A stretch of 10,838 nt of DNA from Candidatus Methanomethylophilaceae archaeon (GCA_017475875.1 JAFVET010000170.1:1-10838), one strand, 5' to 3'. Shown: positions 1 to 5,747, numbered from the stretch's first letter. Numbers and translations: made by a program. The notes: a model not told the origin generated them from the letters alone.

Positions 1-149
1 AACCTGCGCTCCATCCCCGAAAGAGGGTCGCTGTCTCTGAAAATCTCCGACATCCTCTCGGCGAACTCGCCCGCCTGAACCATTAGGCCCATCGTCCCGC
101 GTCCGACGATGCAGGATTCCATCCATTCCCAAGTAGTCACGTTCTCCAT
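1..149 (-). CDS. Unrecognised protein, N-terminal part, runs off the left edge
   Basis: An open frame starts at an ATG at complement 147-149 and stays open for 49 codons to the window edge, so the gene is partial. The visible protein is soluble in character, with no membrane segment or signal peptide; it begins MENVTTWEWMESCIVGRGTM and continues through an amphipathic, Glu/Met/Arg-containing stretch. An in-frame stop lies at complement 165-167 with no ATG between, so this is the first ATG available. There is no convincing Shine-Dalgarno. The start is 4 nt from the stop of the upstream decayed LtrA gene on the same strand, which suggests a former shared transcript. I do not recognise the family. 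That it is a gene rests on the open frame and on codon use like its neighbours. Confidence 0.5.
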   Translation of the reverse strand, partial: MENVTTWEWMESCIVGRGTMGLMVQAGEFAERMSEIFRDSDPLSGMERR

Positions 150-153
150 ATCA

Positions 154-563
154 TCACGTATGTATCACATTGACGCAGCGGTTTGAATTATGCTTCCTCA
201 ACAGGATCAGGAAGTTTCCGGCGGACATCACAATCAATCCGAGGAGGAACCCGTACGGACTCGTGATGAACGCGAATATCACCAAAGCACCGACAGCCAC
301 CGGGACCATCGACAGGACGAGGTCCGCCCACGAGGCCAGGAACTCGTACCAACGCCACGTGGCGTAGTGGTTGACGTAGTTGGTCATGTAGATCCAAGCC
401 TGGAGTATGGCCATTGACGATATTAAGTAAACCAGGAACATATAGGGTATGAATACTCCTCCCTCAGGCTCCTCCAACAGCAACGTATCCTCGAGATGGC
501 GTATACTTATATCAAATCGTAGAAGAGCTCGATGAGCTCGACCTTCTTCTCCTTGACACCCAT
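154..563 (-). pseudogene. Decayed LtrA-family (low temperature requirement A) membrane protein gene
   Basis: From an ATG at complement 561-563 the first residues, MGVKEKKVELIELFYDLI, match the signature start of LtrA-family membrane proteins (ELFYDL followed by a hydrophobic V/F-Y-A-I-S run). Codon 19 is TAA (complement 507-509), where the family normally has an aromatic residue. The same frame then continues V-Y-A-I-S-R-I, after which the homologous sequence (TLLLEEPEGGVFIPY, later ILQAWIYMTNYVN and WRWYEF) resumes in another frame. This means one base was lost near 484-488. The second part has two or three hydrophobic segments and ends at TGA (154-156). Even if both lesions were repaired the product would be about 137 residues, against roughly 350-400 for the family, so an internal deletion or truncation is also likely. 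The family is poorly characterised. The LtrA call is from memory of the motif, without alignment. Confidence 0.72.
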
Positions 564-588
564 ACTGACCTGAAGCTTGCAACGGGAG

Positions 589-603
589 GTCAATGATAAA
601 TAT
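589..603. promoter_or_regulatory. TATA-like element between the divergent LtrA remnant and the YgbA_NO gene
   Basis: The AT-rich core GATAAATATT (595-604) is the only TATA-like sequence in the 82-bp divergent spacer. For the plus strand it sits about 47 nt before the ATG at 646, which would give a leader of about 20 nt that includes the Shine-Dalgarno AGGGAG (635-640). On the minus strand TTTATCATT (592-600) sits about 33 nt before the remnant's ATG, giving a very short leader. This is position-based inference from typical archaeal TATA spacing of about 26 bp to the transcription start. Confidence 0.4.
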
Positions 604-645
604 TGACACGGTTCACTACAGGAAAGGGTCGCAGAGGGAGACGCG

Positions 646-927
646 ATGGGATTGGAAACAGCATCCGAAAAAGAGCGGTTCGTGGAAATGGCAACAAGGT
701 ACTGCAAAGCCCGTCACGAAGGGCCCGCACCTTGCCCGATCTGTGCGGAAACGATCGAATACAGGTGCGAGCGCATCGAGCGCTGTCCGTACAAGTTGGA
801 GAAGACCCCCTGCTACCGTTGCAGAATCCAATGTCACAACACCGAAATGCGTGCCCGCGTCGACGAGATCGAACGCTTCTCCAAGGGTGGATGGATAGGT
901 AGTCTAACATCCATCCTGAAAAAATGA
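646..927 (+). CDS. Small cysteine-rich protein, YgbA_NO (nitrous oxide-stimulated promoter) family
   Basis: A 93-residue cytoplasmic protein with eight cysteines (residues 20, 30, 33, 41, 47, 56, 59, 63) and histidines at 24 and 64. The order of motifs matches the YgbA_NO family: a YC-x3-H element near residue 19, a CPIC pair (30-33), an R-x3-RCP segment (43-48), then C-x2-C-x3-CH (56-64). The usual GPRM-like C-terminal motif is replaced by FSKGGWIG. The pattern suggests a metal- or iron-sulfur-binding protein. Enterobacterial relatives lie in the NO/nitrosative-stress regulon, but the biochemical role is unclear. The start at 646 is supported by AGGGAG (635-640), 5 nt upstream. It diverges from the LtrA remnant and precedes the mtbCB spacer on the same strand, apparently as its own transcript. 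Family assignment is by recognition of the cysteine pattern. Confidence 0.72.
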   Translation: MGLETASEKERFVEMATRYCKARHEGPAPCPICAETIEYRCERIERCPYKLEKTPCYRCRIQCHNTEMRARVDEIERFSKGGWIGSLTSILKK

Positions 928-973
928 CTATGGATTTTCGCCACATTGGCATACAGTACCAACTATGCTTATT

Positions 974-993
974 GTTTATTGCTTTAAATAAAC
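974..993. repeat. Inverted repeat downstream of the YgbA_NO gene
   Basis: GTTTATT (974-980) and AATAAAC (987-993) are perfect 7-bp arms around a 6-nt loop, 47 bp after the TGA of the upstream gene. It could be a weak hairpin at the transcript end or part of the AT-rich control region of mtbC. The T-run TTTTT at 1011-1015 just downstream would suit archaeal transcription termination. Confidence 0.35.
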
Positions 994-1009
994 TAAAAGT
1001 AAAATCACG

Positions 1010-1044
1010 ATTTTTGAACATTATCGATTTAAAAAATCAAAAAT
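1010..1044. repeat. AT-rich inverted repeat in the mtbC upstream spacer
   Basis: ATTTTTGA (1010-1017) is mirrored by TCAAAAAT (1037-1044), 8-bp arms with a 19-nt spacer. The stretch is very AT-rich, so a chance repeat is quite possible. It is recorded because the spacer 928-1215 has no open frame that looks like a gene. Confidence 0.22.
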
Positions 1045-1083
1045 AATTCGTATTTAAGGTATTAATCGCCATAAAGTGTTATA

Positions 1084-1103
1084 GAACTATTATTTAATAG
1101 TTC
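1084..1103. promoter_or_regulatory. Palindromic candidate operator upstream of mtbC
   Basis: GAACTATTA (1084-1092) and TAATAGTTC (1095-1103) are perfect 9-bp arms separated by 2 nt, the shape of a binding site for a dimeric winged-helix regulator. The half-site TAATAGTT recurs at 1180-1187, overlapping the downstream edge of the mtbC TATA box. The palindrome centre is about 84 bp upstream of that box. The function is inferred from symmetry and position; no regulator has been shown to bind it. Confidence 0.5.
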
Positions 1104-1136
1104 GTGTCAAATAATGGCATATTCCGTCAGACCTAT

Positions 1137-1159
1137 CCCGAAAAACGGTGTTTTTAGGG
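1137..1159. promoter_or_regulatory. Second inverted repeat immediately upstream of the mtbC promoter
   Basis: CCC (1137-1139) pairs with GGG (1157-1159), then a G/A mismatch, then AAAAAC (1141-1146) pairs with GTTTTT (1150-1155) around the loop GGT. The repeat ends about 15 bp before the TATA box, where archaeal activators or repressors commonly bind next to the BRE. It could instead be an RNA hairpin of an upstream transcript. Confidence 0.4.
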
Positions 1160-1170
1160 TCATTTTAGAA

Positions 1171-1183
1171 ATATTTATATAAT
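1171..1183 (+). promoter_or_regulatory. TATA box of the mtbC-mtbB operon
   Basis: ATATTTATATAAT contains a near-consensus archaeal TATA box (TTTATATA, 1174-1181). Transcription would begin near 1204, giving a leader of about 12 nt before the ATG at 1216. No Shine-Dalgarno lies in this leader, so initiation would be nearly leaderless. A strong TATA fits the heavy codon bias of the genes behind it. Confidence 0.6.
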
Positions 1184-1215
1184 AGTTGATGAACGGTATT
1201 CACAAGTTTTAAATA

Positions 1216-1929
1216 ATGATGGCTCAATCGAATACTCAGAATCGTACCCGAGGTTCGTCCGAAGGTCGATTGAAGAAAGAGGTGTTTAAGTTGGCATTCG
1301 AAGCTGAGACAAAGAACATCCACGACGCCATGATCGCCGTGATGGTTCCTGGAATTGTGAAATCCGTCAACGAGGCAGTTGCCGCTGGTATGGACCCCAA
1401 CGACATCATCAACACCATGGGAGATGCCATGAGCGAGGTCGGAGTCATGTTCGAGAGGGGAAAACTCTTCCTGCCCCACGTTCTCTCCGCCGCCGCCGGT
1501 ATGACCAAGGCCATGGAGATCCTCACTCCCCTGATGCAGAACGAGTCCGGAAGCACCGAGAAGAAGGCCTCCGTCGTCATGGGAACCGTCGAGGGAGACG
1601 TTCACGACATCGGAAAGTCCATCTGCTCCACCATGCTCCAGTGCGCCGGATACGACATCCACGACCTCGGCCGTGACGTCCCCAAGCAGAAGTTCATCGA
1701 CGAGGTCAAGGGAGGATGCACCTACTGTGGAATGTCCGCTCTCATGACCACCACCATGACCGTTATGAAGGAGGTCATCGATATGCTCGAGGCAGAGGGT
1801 GTCCGCGGCAACGTCAAGGTCCTCGTCGGAGGAGCTCCCATCACCCAGGGATACGCCGACAAGATCGGAGCCGACATCTACGGAGAGTCCGCTTCCGAGA
1901 CGACCAGGAAGGTCAAGGCCACCAGCTGA
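1216..1929 (+). CDS. mtbC: Dimethylamine-specific methyltransferase corrinoid protein MtbC
   Basis: The methyl-carrying corrinoid protein of dimethylamine metabolism: MtbB methylates its Co(I), and a methylcobamide:CoM methyltransferase (MtbA) demethylates it. The 237-residue protein has a helical cap domain (about 20-110, including MFERGKLFLPHV) and a Rossmann B12-binding domain. GDVHDIGKS (127-135) carries the DxHxxG motif, with H130 as the predicted lower cobalt ligand; VGGAP (204-208) is the second cobamide-binding loop. The assignment to MtbC rather than MtmC or MttC rests on mtbB following 15 nt later. The ATG at 1216 is the first one after the predicted transcription start, with another directly behind it at 1219. 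It gives about 20 residues (QSNTQNRTRGSSEGR) beyond the conserved fold. A later start at TTG 1291 behind GAGGTG cannot be excluded. Strong bias to C-ending codons suggests high expression. Confidence 0.9.
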   Translation: MMAQSNTQNRTRGSSEGRLKKEVFKLAFEAETKNIHDAMIAVMVPGIVKSVNEAVAAGMDPNDIINTMGDAMSEVGVMFERGKLFLPHVLSAAAGMTKAMEILTPLMQNESGSTEKKASVVMGTVEGDVHDIGKSICSTMLQCAGYDIHDLGRDVPKQKFIDEVKGGCTYCGMSALMTTTMTVMKEVIDMLEAEGVRGNVKVLVGGAPITQGYADKIGADIYGESASETTRKVKATS

Positions 1930-1944
1930 TAAGGAGTTGAACCA

Positions 1945-3354
1945 ATGGCATTCTACACCAGAATGGGAGACGGAAAAAGGGTCGAGATGACCCGCGAAGC
2001 GATCATCGACGATATCCGCGCCGGTATGGCTGACGCCGCCGACATGGGCGGAATCCCCGACCTCACCGAGGATGACATCGCCATCATCACCGACATCGTC
2101 GCGTGCAACGACAGGATGGTCGGAGTCGCACCCGGAGAGGAGATCGTCCTGACCTACGATATCGGACAGCTCGACTTCACCGGTGACAACGGAAACTCCG
2201 GAAACGGAGTCGACATGGGAAGGCTCGAAGCAGCCCTGCTCCACGAGAGGGCCCTCGGTGCCGATACCTTCGAGCTCGCTCACTCCGACTACTCCATCAA
2301 GCCCGTCAAGCCCGTCATCTCCATGGAGATGCAGACCATGGAAGAGATCCAGGCCGAGATCGTCGCTCCGTACTTCTACGGCGCCATGCCCAACTGCGGT
2401 CTCTACTACGCCCCCGACGGACCCTACGGCAACCCAGCCGACCTCATGAGGGAGTTCAAGATCGACGAGGCCATGGCTGCTGCCGAGGCCGCCGCCGACC
2501 ACGTCGCCAGGGATATCGAGTACGTCACCACCAGGCTCATCCAGGCCGGTGCAGACGGTTTCAACTTCGACACCACTGGTTCCGCCGGAGACGCCGACTG
2601 TGTCGGTACCCTCAACGGTGTCAGGATGCTCAGGGAAGCCTGCCCCGATGCGTACATCAACGTCGGAATGGCCGGTGAGTCCGTCATGGGTATCCACGGA
2701 ATGATCGAGTTCGACGGTCAGATCGTCGCCGGTCTCTACCCCCACCAGCAGGTCAAGCTGGCCCAGAAAGCCGGTGCGAGCGTCTTCGGTGCTGTGTGCA
2801 ACACCAACACCTCCAAGAGCCTCGCCTGGAACCTCGGAAGGTCCGTCACCTTCATCAAGGAGTGCGTGAACCAGGCCGAGATCCCCGTCCACGTGGACAT
2901 GGGAATGGGCGTCGGTGGAATCCCCATGCTCGAGACCCCTCCGATCGATGCGGTCTCCAGATGCAACAAGGCCATGGTCGAAGTCGCTCACGTCGACGGT
3001 GTCTAGGTCGGAGTCGGCGACCCCGCCGGAATGGACCTGCCCCACTTCCTGACCTCCGGTATGGGTGGAATCAGGACCGCTGGTGACCTCGTCGCCAGGA
3101 TGGAGTACGACCCCAAGCACAAGATGCACATCAAGGACGCCAAGGCCTACGTCGCCAAGAAGCTCGGAGTCTCCGTCCTCGACATCGCTGACGAGTCTGT
3201 CATGAGGGACCTCCGTGAGGAGCTCGGCATCGGTGTGTGCACCGGAGTCCCCGGAGCACCCCGCGGTATCGCCGCCAAGATGAACATCGAGAAACTCCTC
3301 GACATCGAGATCAACTCCTGTAAGATCTTCAGAGAGAAGACCCAGAAGAACTGA
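1945..3354 (+). CDS. mtbB: Dimethylamine:corrinoid methyltransferase MtbB, contains pyrrolysine
   Basis: A 469-residue enzyme that demethylates dimethylamine to methylamine and methylates MtbC. The frame is interrupted only by TAG at codon 354 (3004-3006), and conserved MtbB sequence continues straight through it: before it [12 protein letters not shown], after it [20 protein letters not shown]. Pyrrolysine is known near residue 356 in Methanosarcina MtbB, so position and context agree. Other family segments visible are [15 protein letters not shown] (80-94), [16 protein letters not shown] (145-160), [11 protein letters not shown] (208-218) and [15 protein letters not shown] (319-333), as in a TIM-barrel methyltransferase. 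AGGAG (1932-1936) lies 8 nt before the ATG; mtbC ends 15 nt upstream. A naive annotation would split this gene at 3006 into a 353-residue protein and a short downstream frame. Pyrrolysine synthesis and its tRNA/synthetase (pylTSBCD) must be encoded elsewhere. Confidence 0.96.
3004..3006 (+). other. In-frame amber codon decoded as pyrrolysine
   Basis: The TAG follows GTC and precedes GTC-GGA-GTC-GGC-GAC. The downstream 115 codons are unmistakably the C-terminal part of MtbB and end at TGA (3352-3354). Pyrrolysine is the catalytic residue thought to bind and orient the amine. That this codon is read as pyrrolysine is established for the family and inferred here. Confidence 0.95.
3006..3022 (+). 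repeat. Short potential hairpin right after the amber codon
   Basis: GGTCG (3006-3010) can pair with CGACC (3018-3022) around a 7-nt loop, starting at the last base of the TAG. This is where PYLIS-type elements have been proposed in methylamine methyltransferase mRNAs. Such elements are not well supported for mtbB, and a 5-bp stem in GC-rich coding sequence easily arises by chance. Confidence 0.2.
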
Positions 3355-3370
3355 TTCGATCAGTGAAACA

Positions 3371-3388
3371 AGGGGGCTCAGGCCCCCT
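3371..3388 (+). terminator. GC-rich hairpin at the end of mtbC-mtbB
   Basis: AGGGGGC (3371-3377) and GCCCCCT (3382-3388) form a perfect 7-bp stem with the tetraloop TCAG, 16 nt after the mtbB stop. It is followed by ATTCTAT rather than a long T-run. It probably marks or protects the 3' end of the operon transcript, or terminates it. Confidence 0.65.
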
Positions 3389-3389
3389 A

Positions 3390-3398
3390 TTCTATATC
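3390..3398 (+). promoter_or_regulatory. Possible TATA box of the duplicated winged-helix regulator
   Basis: TTCTATATC lies directly behind the operon hairpin. With usual archaeal spacing transcription would start near 3420, so the mRNA would open almost exactly with the leader hairpin at 3418-3455. This would make the regulator a separate transcription unit; read-through from mtbB remains possible. Confidence 0.4.
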
Positions 3399-3417
3399 CA
3401 TAGTCTTGTCCGCCCTT

Positions 3418-3455
3418 CCTTCCGGAACGGGGGATTCAAACCCGTTATCCGAAGG
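3418..3455 (+). promoter_or_regulatory. Leader hairpin overlapping the regulator's ribosome binding site
   Basis: The inner stem AACGGG (3426-3431) / CCCGTT (3441-3446) encloses a 9-nt loop. It extends outward, with an AT bulge and a one-base C bulge, through C3423-G3425 with C3449-G3451 and C3418-T3421 with A3452-G3455, about 13 bp in all. The right arm contains the first half of the purine-rich GAAGGAGAAGG (3451-3461) before the ATG at 3467. Folding would partly hide the Shine-Dalgarno; alternatively the symmetric DNA is an operator for autoregulation. Confidence 0.45.
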
Positions 3456-3466
3456 AGAAGGACACC

Positions 3467-4939
3467 ATGCCAGACGTGGAGCACAACACGCGTTTTGAAA
3501 TCTATCTGACTCCCACAAACGGTGTCCAGATTGTAACCAACGAGATCAGCATCGCAATCCTGACCGAGATGAGGTATCACCAGATCTCTCCGTCGGAGAT
3601 CGCGACCGCCATGAACATCCACAAGTCCACGGTTCAAGCGAACATCGTCAAGCTCCTGAGGATGGGGATCGTCTCGCAGGAGACCAGCAAACAGGACGCA
3701 CGCCGCGTCATCTACCACATTTGCGGACTCCTTCTGTTCACCGACGACAGCAACCCGAGTTGGAAGCTCGATGCCCGTCTCGCCGCCATCCAGAGGATAC
3801 TGAAGAGCGGAAGATGCACCAGCAAGGAGGACTTCTCGCTCTACGCCATATCGTTGGTCGAGAGCGGTCTCAACGTGTTCCACGGACTGTTCAACCTCGG
3901 TTCCACGCTCATCCCGCGCAATGCTACAAGTTACTATCTCAACGGCCTCCTGACCAAGGACCCGTTCATGCAGACGGCCGAGAAAGACCTGAAAGTCGAC
4001 GTCATAACCGACGACGGACTAGAGGTCGACGTCGAGTCCGCGGAGCAGAACATATCGGACATCCCGCTGCTGATGGCACCCATGCTCGGGGCGGTCGTGT
4101 CCAACTCGCGCGAGATCCTCGGATACAACCTCGTGCACGCCATGTCCCTGTCCGTCAACGAGGAGGGATCCAAAGTCAACATCCTGGTCCCCCCGTTCGA
4201 GGGCAACTCCTTCGACGACCGTCTCCCCCCACTTTCCGAGAGGGGCAAGAAATTCTACTGGGTGTCCGAGCCGTTCTCGATCTACTCGGTCAAGGGGAAC
4301 GCCACCCTGTTCTTCAACCGCACCATGAACGAAGCCCTGTACCTGCTGACCGAAGGCGGCAAATCCGCCAAGGACCTGGCATCGACCATCGGCGTGTCGG
4401 AAGTCACCGTATACGCTTCGCTGAACCGTCTGGTCGAACTCGGTGCGGTCGAGATAGACAGGAACTCCAAGAGTCCCAAGATATACCATCTCATCGCCGA
4501 CCCGATAATGTACTGTCGCGACCCGGACATCAAGAGCTACGACAAGATACAGGACATCCTGATGAGGTTCCACCGCAAGGAGGTGGATTACTACACCGCG
4601 ATCATCGGACTCGCCCTGGAATACTGCGGCATGATGGGACTCCACTTCGACAAGATGTTCATCAAAGCGGGCCGCAGTTCCGCCCGTACGGTGCTTTCAT
4701 GGGTCGACAGGAAGATCACACCAGAGGAGTTCCTCAACCTCGCATGCAAGATGGTCTCCCTTCCCGACAAAGCCGAGGTCGTGTCCCTGCTCCCAATCAG
4801 GATACGCGTCACCCTTTCCCCCGATACGCTGTGGACGTCCTGGCCCGGCGACTTCGTGAAGGGATTCATCTCCGAAGGGTTGAAGATCCTCCTCGACACG
4901 GACTACAAGGTTGACATCGAGACGATCCAGCAGAAGTGA
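3467..4939 (+). CDS. Two-headed winged-helix transcriptional regulator with internal duplication
   Basis: A 490-residue cytoplasmic protein with two winged helix-turn-helix domains. The first spans residues 25-85 (ISPSEIATAMNIHKSTVQANIVKLLRMGIV, 40-69), the second 285-343 (SAKDLASTIGVSEVTVYASLNRLVELGAV, 300-328). Each is preceded by a similar strand segment (F10-EIYLTPTNGV and F270-SIYSVKGNAT). Each is followed by a similar helical region (SLYAISLVESGLNVFHGLFN, 124-143; DYYTAIIGLALEYCGMMGLH, 374-393) and a C-terminal piece. The protein is therefore two tandem copies, about 10-228 and 270-484. I do not recognise a named family or ligand; no cysteine cluster, PAS or transmembrane part is visible. 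The start has a purine-rich GAAGGAGAAGG (3451-3461) upstream. Position just behind mtbCB suggests it controls methylamine genes, which is inference. It ends 8 nt from the convergent phosphoesterase gene. Confidence 0.82.
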   Translation: MPDVEHNTRFEIYLTPTNGVQIVTNEISIAILTEMRYHQISPSEIATAMNIHKSTVQANIVKLLRMGIVSQETSKQDARRVIYHICGLLLFTDDSNPSWKLDARLAAIQRILKSGRCTSKEDFSLYAISLVESGLNVFHGLFNLGSTLIPRNATSYYLNGLLTKDPFMQTAEKDLKVDVITDDGLEVDVESAEQNISDIPLLMAPMLGAVVSNSREILGYNLVHAMSLSVNEEGSKVNILVPPFEGNSFDDRLPPLSERGKKFYWVSEPFSIYSVKGNATLFFNRTMNEALYLLTEGGKSAKDLASTIGVSEVTVYASLNRLVELGAVEIDRNSKSPKIYHLIADPIMYCRDPDIKSYDKIQDILMRFHRKEVDYYTAIIGLALEYCGMMGLHFDKMFIKAGRSSARTVLSWVDRKITPEEFLNLACKMVSLPDKAEVVSLLPIRIRVTLSPDTLWTSWPGDFVKGFISEGLKILLDTDYKVDIETIQQK

Positions 4940-4947
4940 ACGTCTCG
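4918..4947. terminator. Inverted repeat at the convergent gene ends
   Basis: CGAGACG (4918-4924) and CGTCTCG (4941-4947) are perfect 7-bp arms with a 16-nt spacer, spanning the regulator's stop and ending next to the phosphoesterase stop. It could act as a bidirectional end structure. There is no T-run, so support is weak. Confidence 0.28.
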
Positions 4948-5685
4948 TCAGATGGAGATGTCCGAAAGCTCCGCCAACGTCCCCAGTTTCATCACTCCGA
5001 CGTCCGTCACCCCGTATAGGTCGGCGTTCGCGTAATCGGAAGACCGCAGCGCCGGGGCCATGACTGCTTTGTCGTCAAGGACCAGATCGTTCCCTGACGC
5101 GTACGGGCTGAACGGCGGGATCACCAATACGCCGTCCTTCTTGGCGTGTACGAAACATTGGATCTTCAGGCCTCCCCCCACGGACCCCGGGATCCTGACT
5201 GAAGGGTGCTCGTGGCCGATGATGACCGGTCTGACCCCGGAATCGACATGGCCGTGCTCCAGACGGTATCCCATGATGTCTGTGTATTCAACGGCGAGGA
5301 TCCCCATGTCGGAGATGATGTTCTGCAGATAGTTGTCGTGGTTCCCTTTGACGGGGACGAGCTCGCAGGCCTCCGACAACATCGTGAATATGCGACGGAC
5401 CTCTTTCTTCTCCTCGAAGCCGGAACGTTTGAAATCGTGTTTTATGTCACCCAGGAGAACGACCCTCTCCGGCTCGTAACGGTACAGGATGTCGTTCAAT
5501 GCCTCGCGGACGGCCTCCGTGTTCGTGCGCGGAAGGTACATGCCCTCCAACTCGAGGGCACGCTCGTAACCGAGATGCAGGTCGCCCAGTACTATCGTCG
5601 GTCCCTCCTCCAGGACAAGGCACCTGTCCCTGGTGATCTTCACCCCGGGCATTATCTCCAACTCGCGCATGCGGGGCACATCCAC
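4948..5685 (-). CDS. Archaeal metallophosphoesterase (calcineurin-like, SbcD-related)
   Basis: A 245-residue cytoplasmic calcineurin-like phosphoesterase with the complete two-metal motif set: GDLHLG (34-39), GDIKHD (79-84), GNHDN (114-118), HGH (144-146) and GHEHP (157-161). Size and motif order fit the archaeal SbcD-related phosphoesterases. Bacterial relatives have been found next to helicase and ligase genes, so a nucleic-acid role is possible, but the substrate is not evident from the sequence. The longest frame begins at GTG (5683-5685). ATG alternatives are at 5668-5670 and at residue 12, the latter behind GGAG with short spacing; all keep every motif. It shares a 62-bp divergent spacer with the nuclease operon and converges with the regulator gene. 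Confidence 0.88.
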   Translation of the reverse strand: MDVPRMRELEIMPGVKITRDRCLVLEEGPTIVLGDLHLGYERALELEGMYLPRTNTEAVREALNDILYRYEPERVVLLGDIKHDFKRSGFEEKKEVRRIFTMLSEACELVPVKGNHDNYLQNIISDMGILAVEYTDIMGYRLEHGHVDSGVRPVIIGHEHPSVRIPGSVGGGLKIQCFVHAKKDGVLVIPPFSPYASGNDLVLDDKAVMAPALRSSDYANADLYGVTDVGVMKLGTLAELSDISI

Positions 5686-5716
5686 ATCCGATTACAGATT
5701 ACTATCGCTGGGAACT

Positions 5717-5729
5717 GTTTATCATTGAC
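5717..5729. promoter_or_regulatory. Divergent promoter element between the phosphoesterase and the exonuclease operon
   Basis: GTTTATCATTGAC lies 19 to 31 nt before the exonuclease ATG at 5748. With standard spacing, transcription would start at that ATG, so the mRNA would be leaderless, in agreement with the absence of a Shine-Dalgarno. Read on the other strand (TGATAAAC) it would place a start about 9 nt before the phosphoesterase GTG. TTTATCATTGAC also occurs at complement 589-600, in the other divergent spacer. Confidence 0.45.
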
Positions 5730-5747
5730 TAGACGTTACAGGCGGCG

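Noticed and set aside
590..1021. A 143-codon minus-strand frame across the YgbA_NO gene and the AT-rich spacer
   Set aside because: It is antisense to a cysteine-patterned protein with a good Shine-Dalgarno, and its translation resembles no folded protein.
1165..3129. A 654-codon open frame on the minus strand across mtbC-mtbB
   Set aside because: It is antisense to two certain genes. The product is a low-complexity Gly/Asp/Val/His string typical of the complement of strongly biased C-ending codons, and it has no recognisable domain.
3031..3354. A separate small gene after the mtbB amber codon
   Set aside because: It is the C-terminal part of MtbB in the same frame; there is no independent ribosome binding site and homology is continuous through the TAG.
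3425..3446. A tRNA-like T-arm (GATTCAAA between GC-rich arms), possibly a tRNA remnant or attachment site
   Set aside because: The 5-bp stem does not align with a proper TTC loop, no acceptor or anticodon arm is visible upstream, and no integrase gene is present. A leader hairpin or operator explains it better.
3721..4914. A long plus-strand frame inside the regulator gene
   Set aside because: The translation is rich in Arg, Pro, His and Gly with no fold-like pattern; it is a frame shadow of the regulator.
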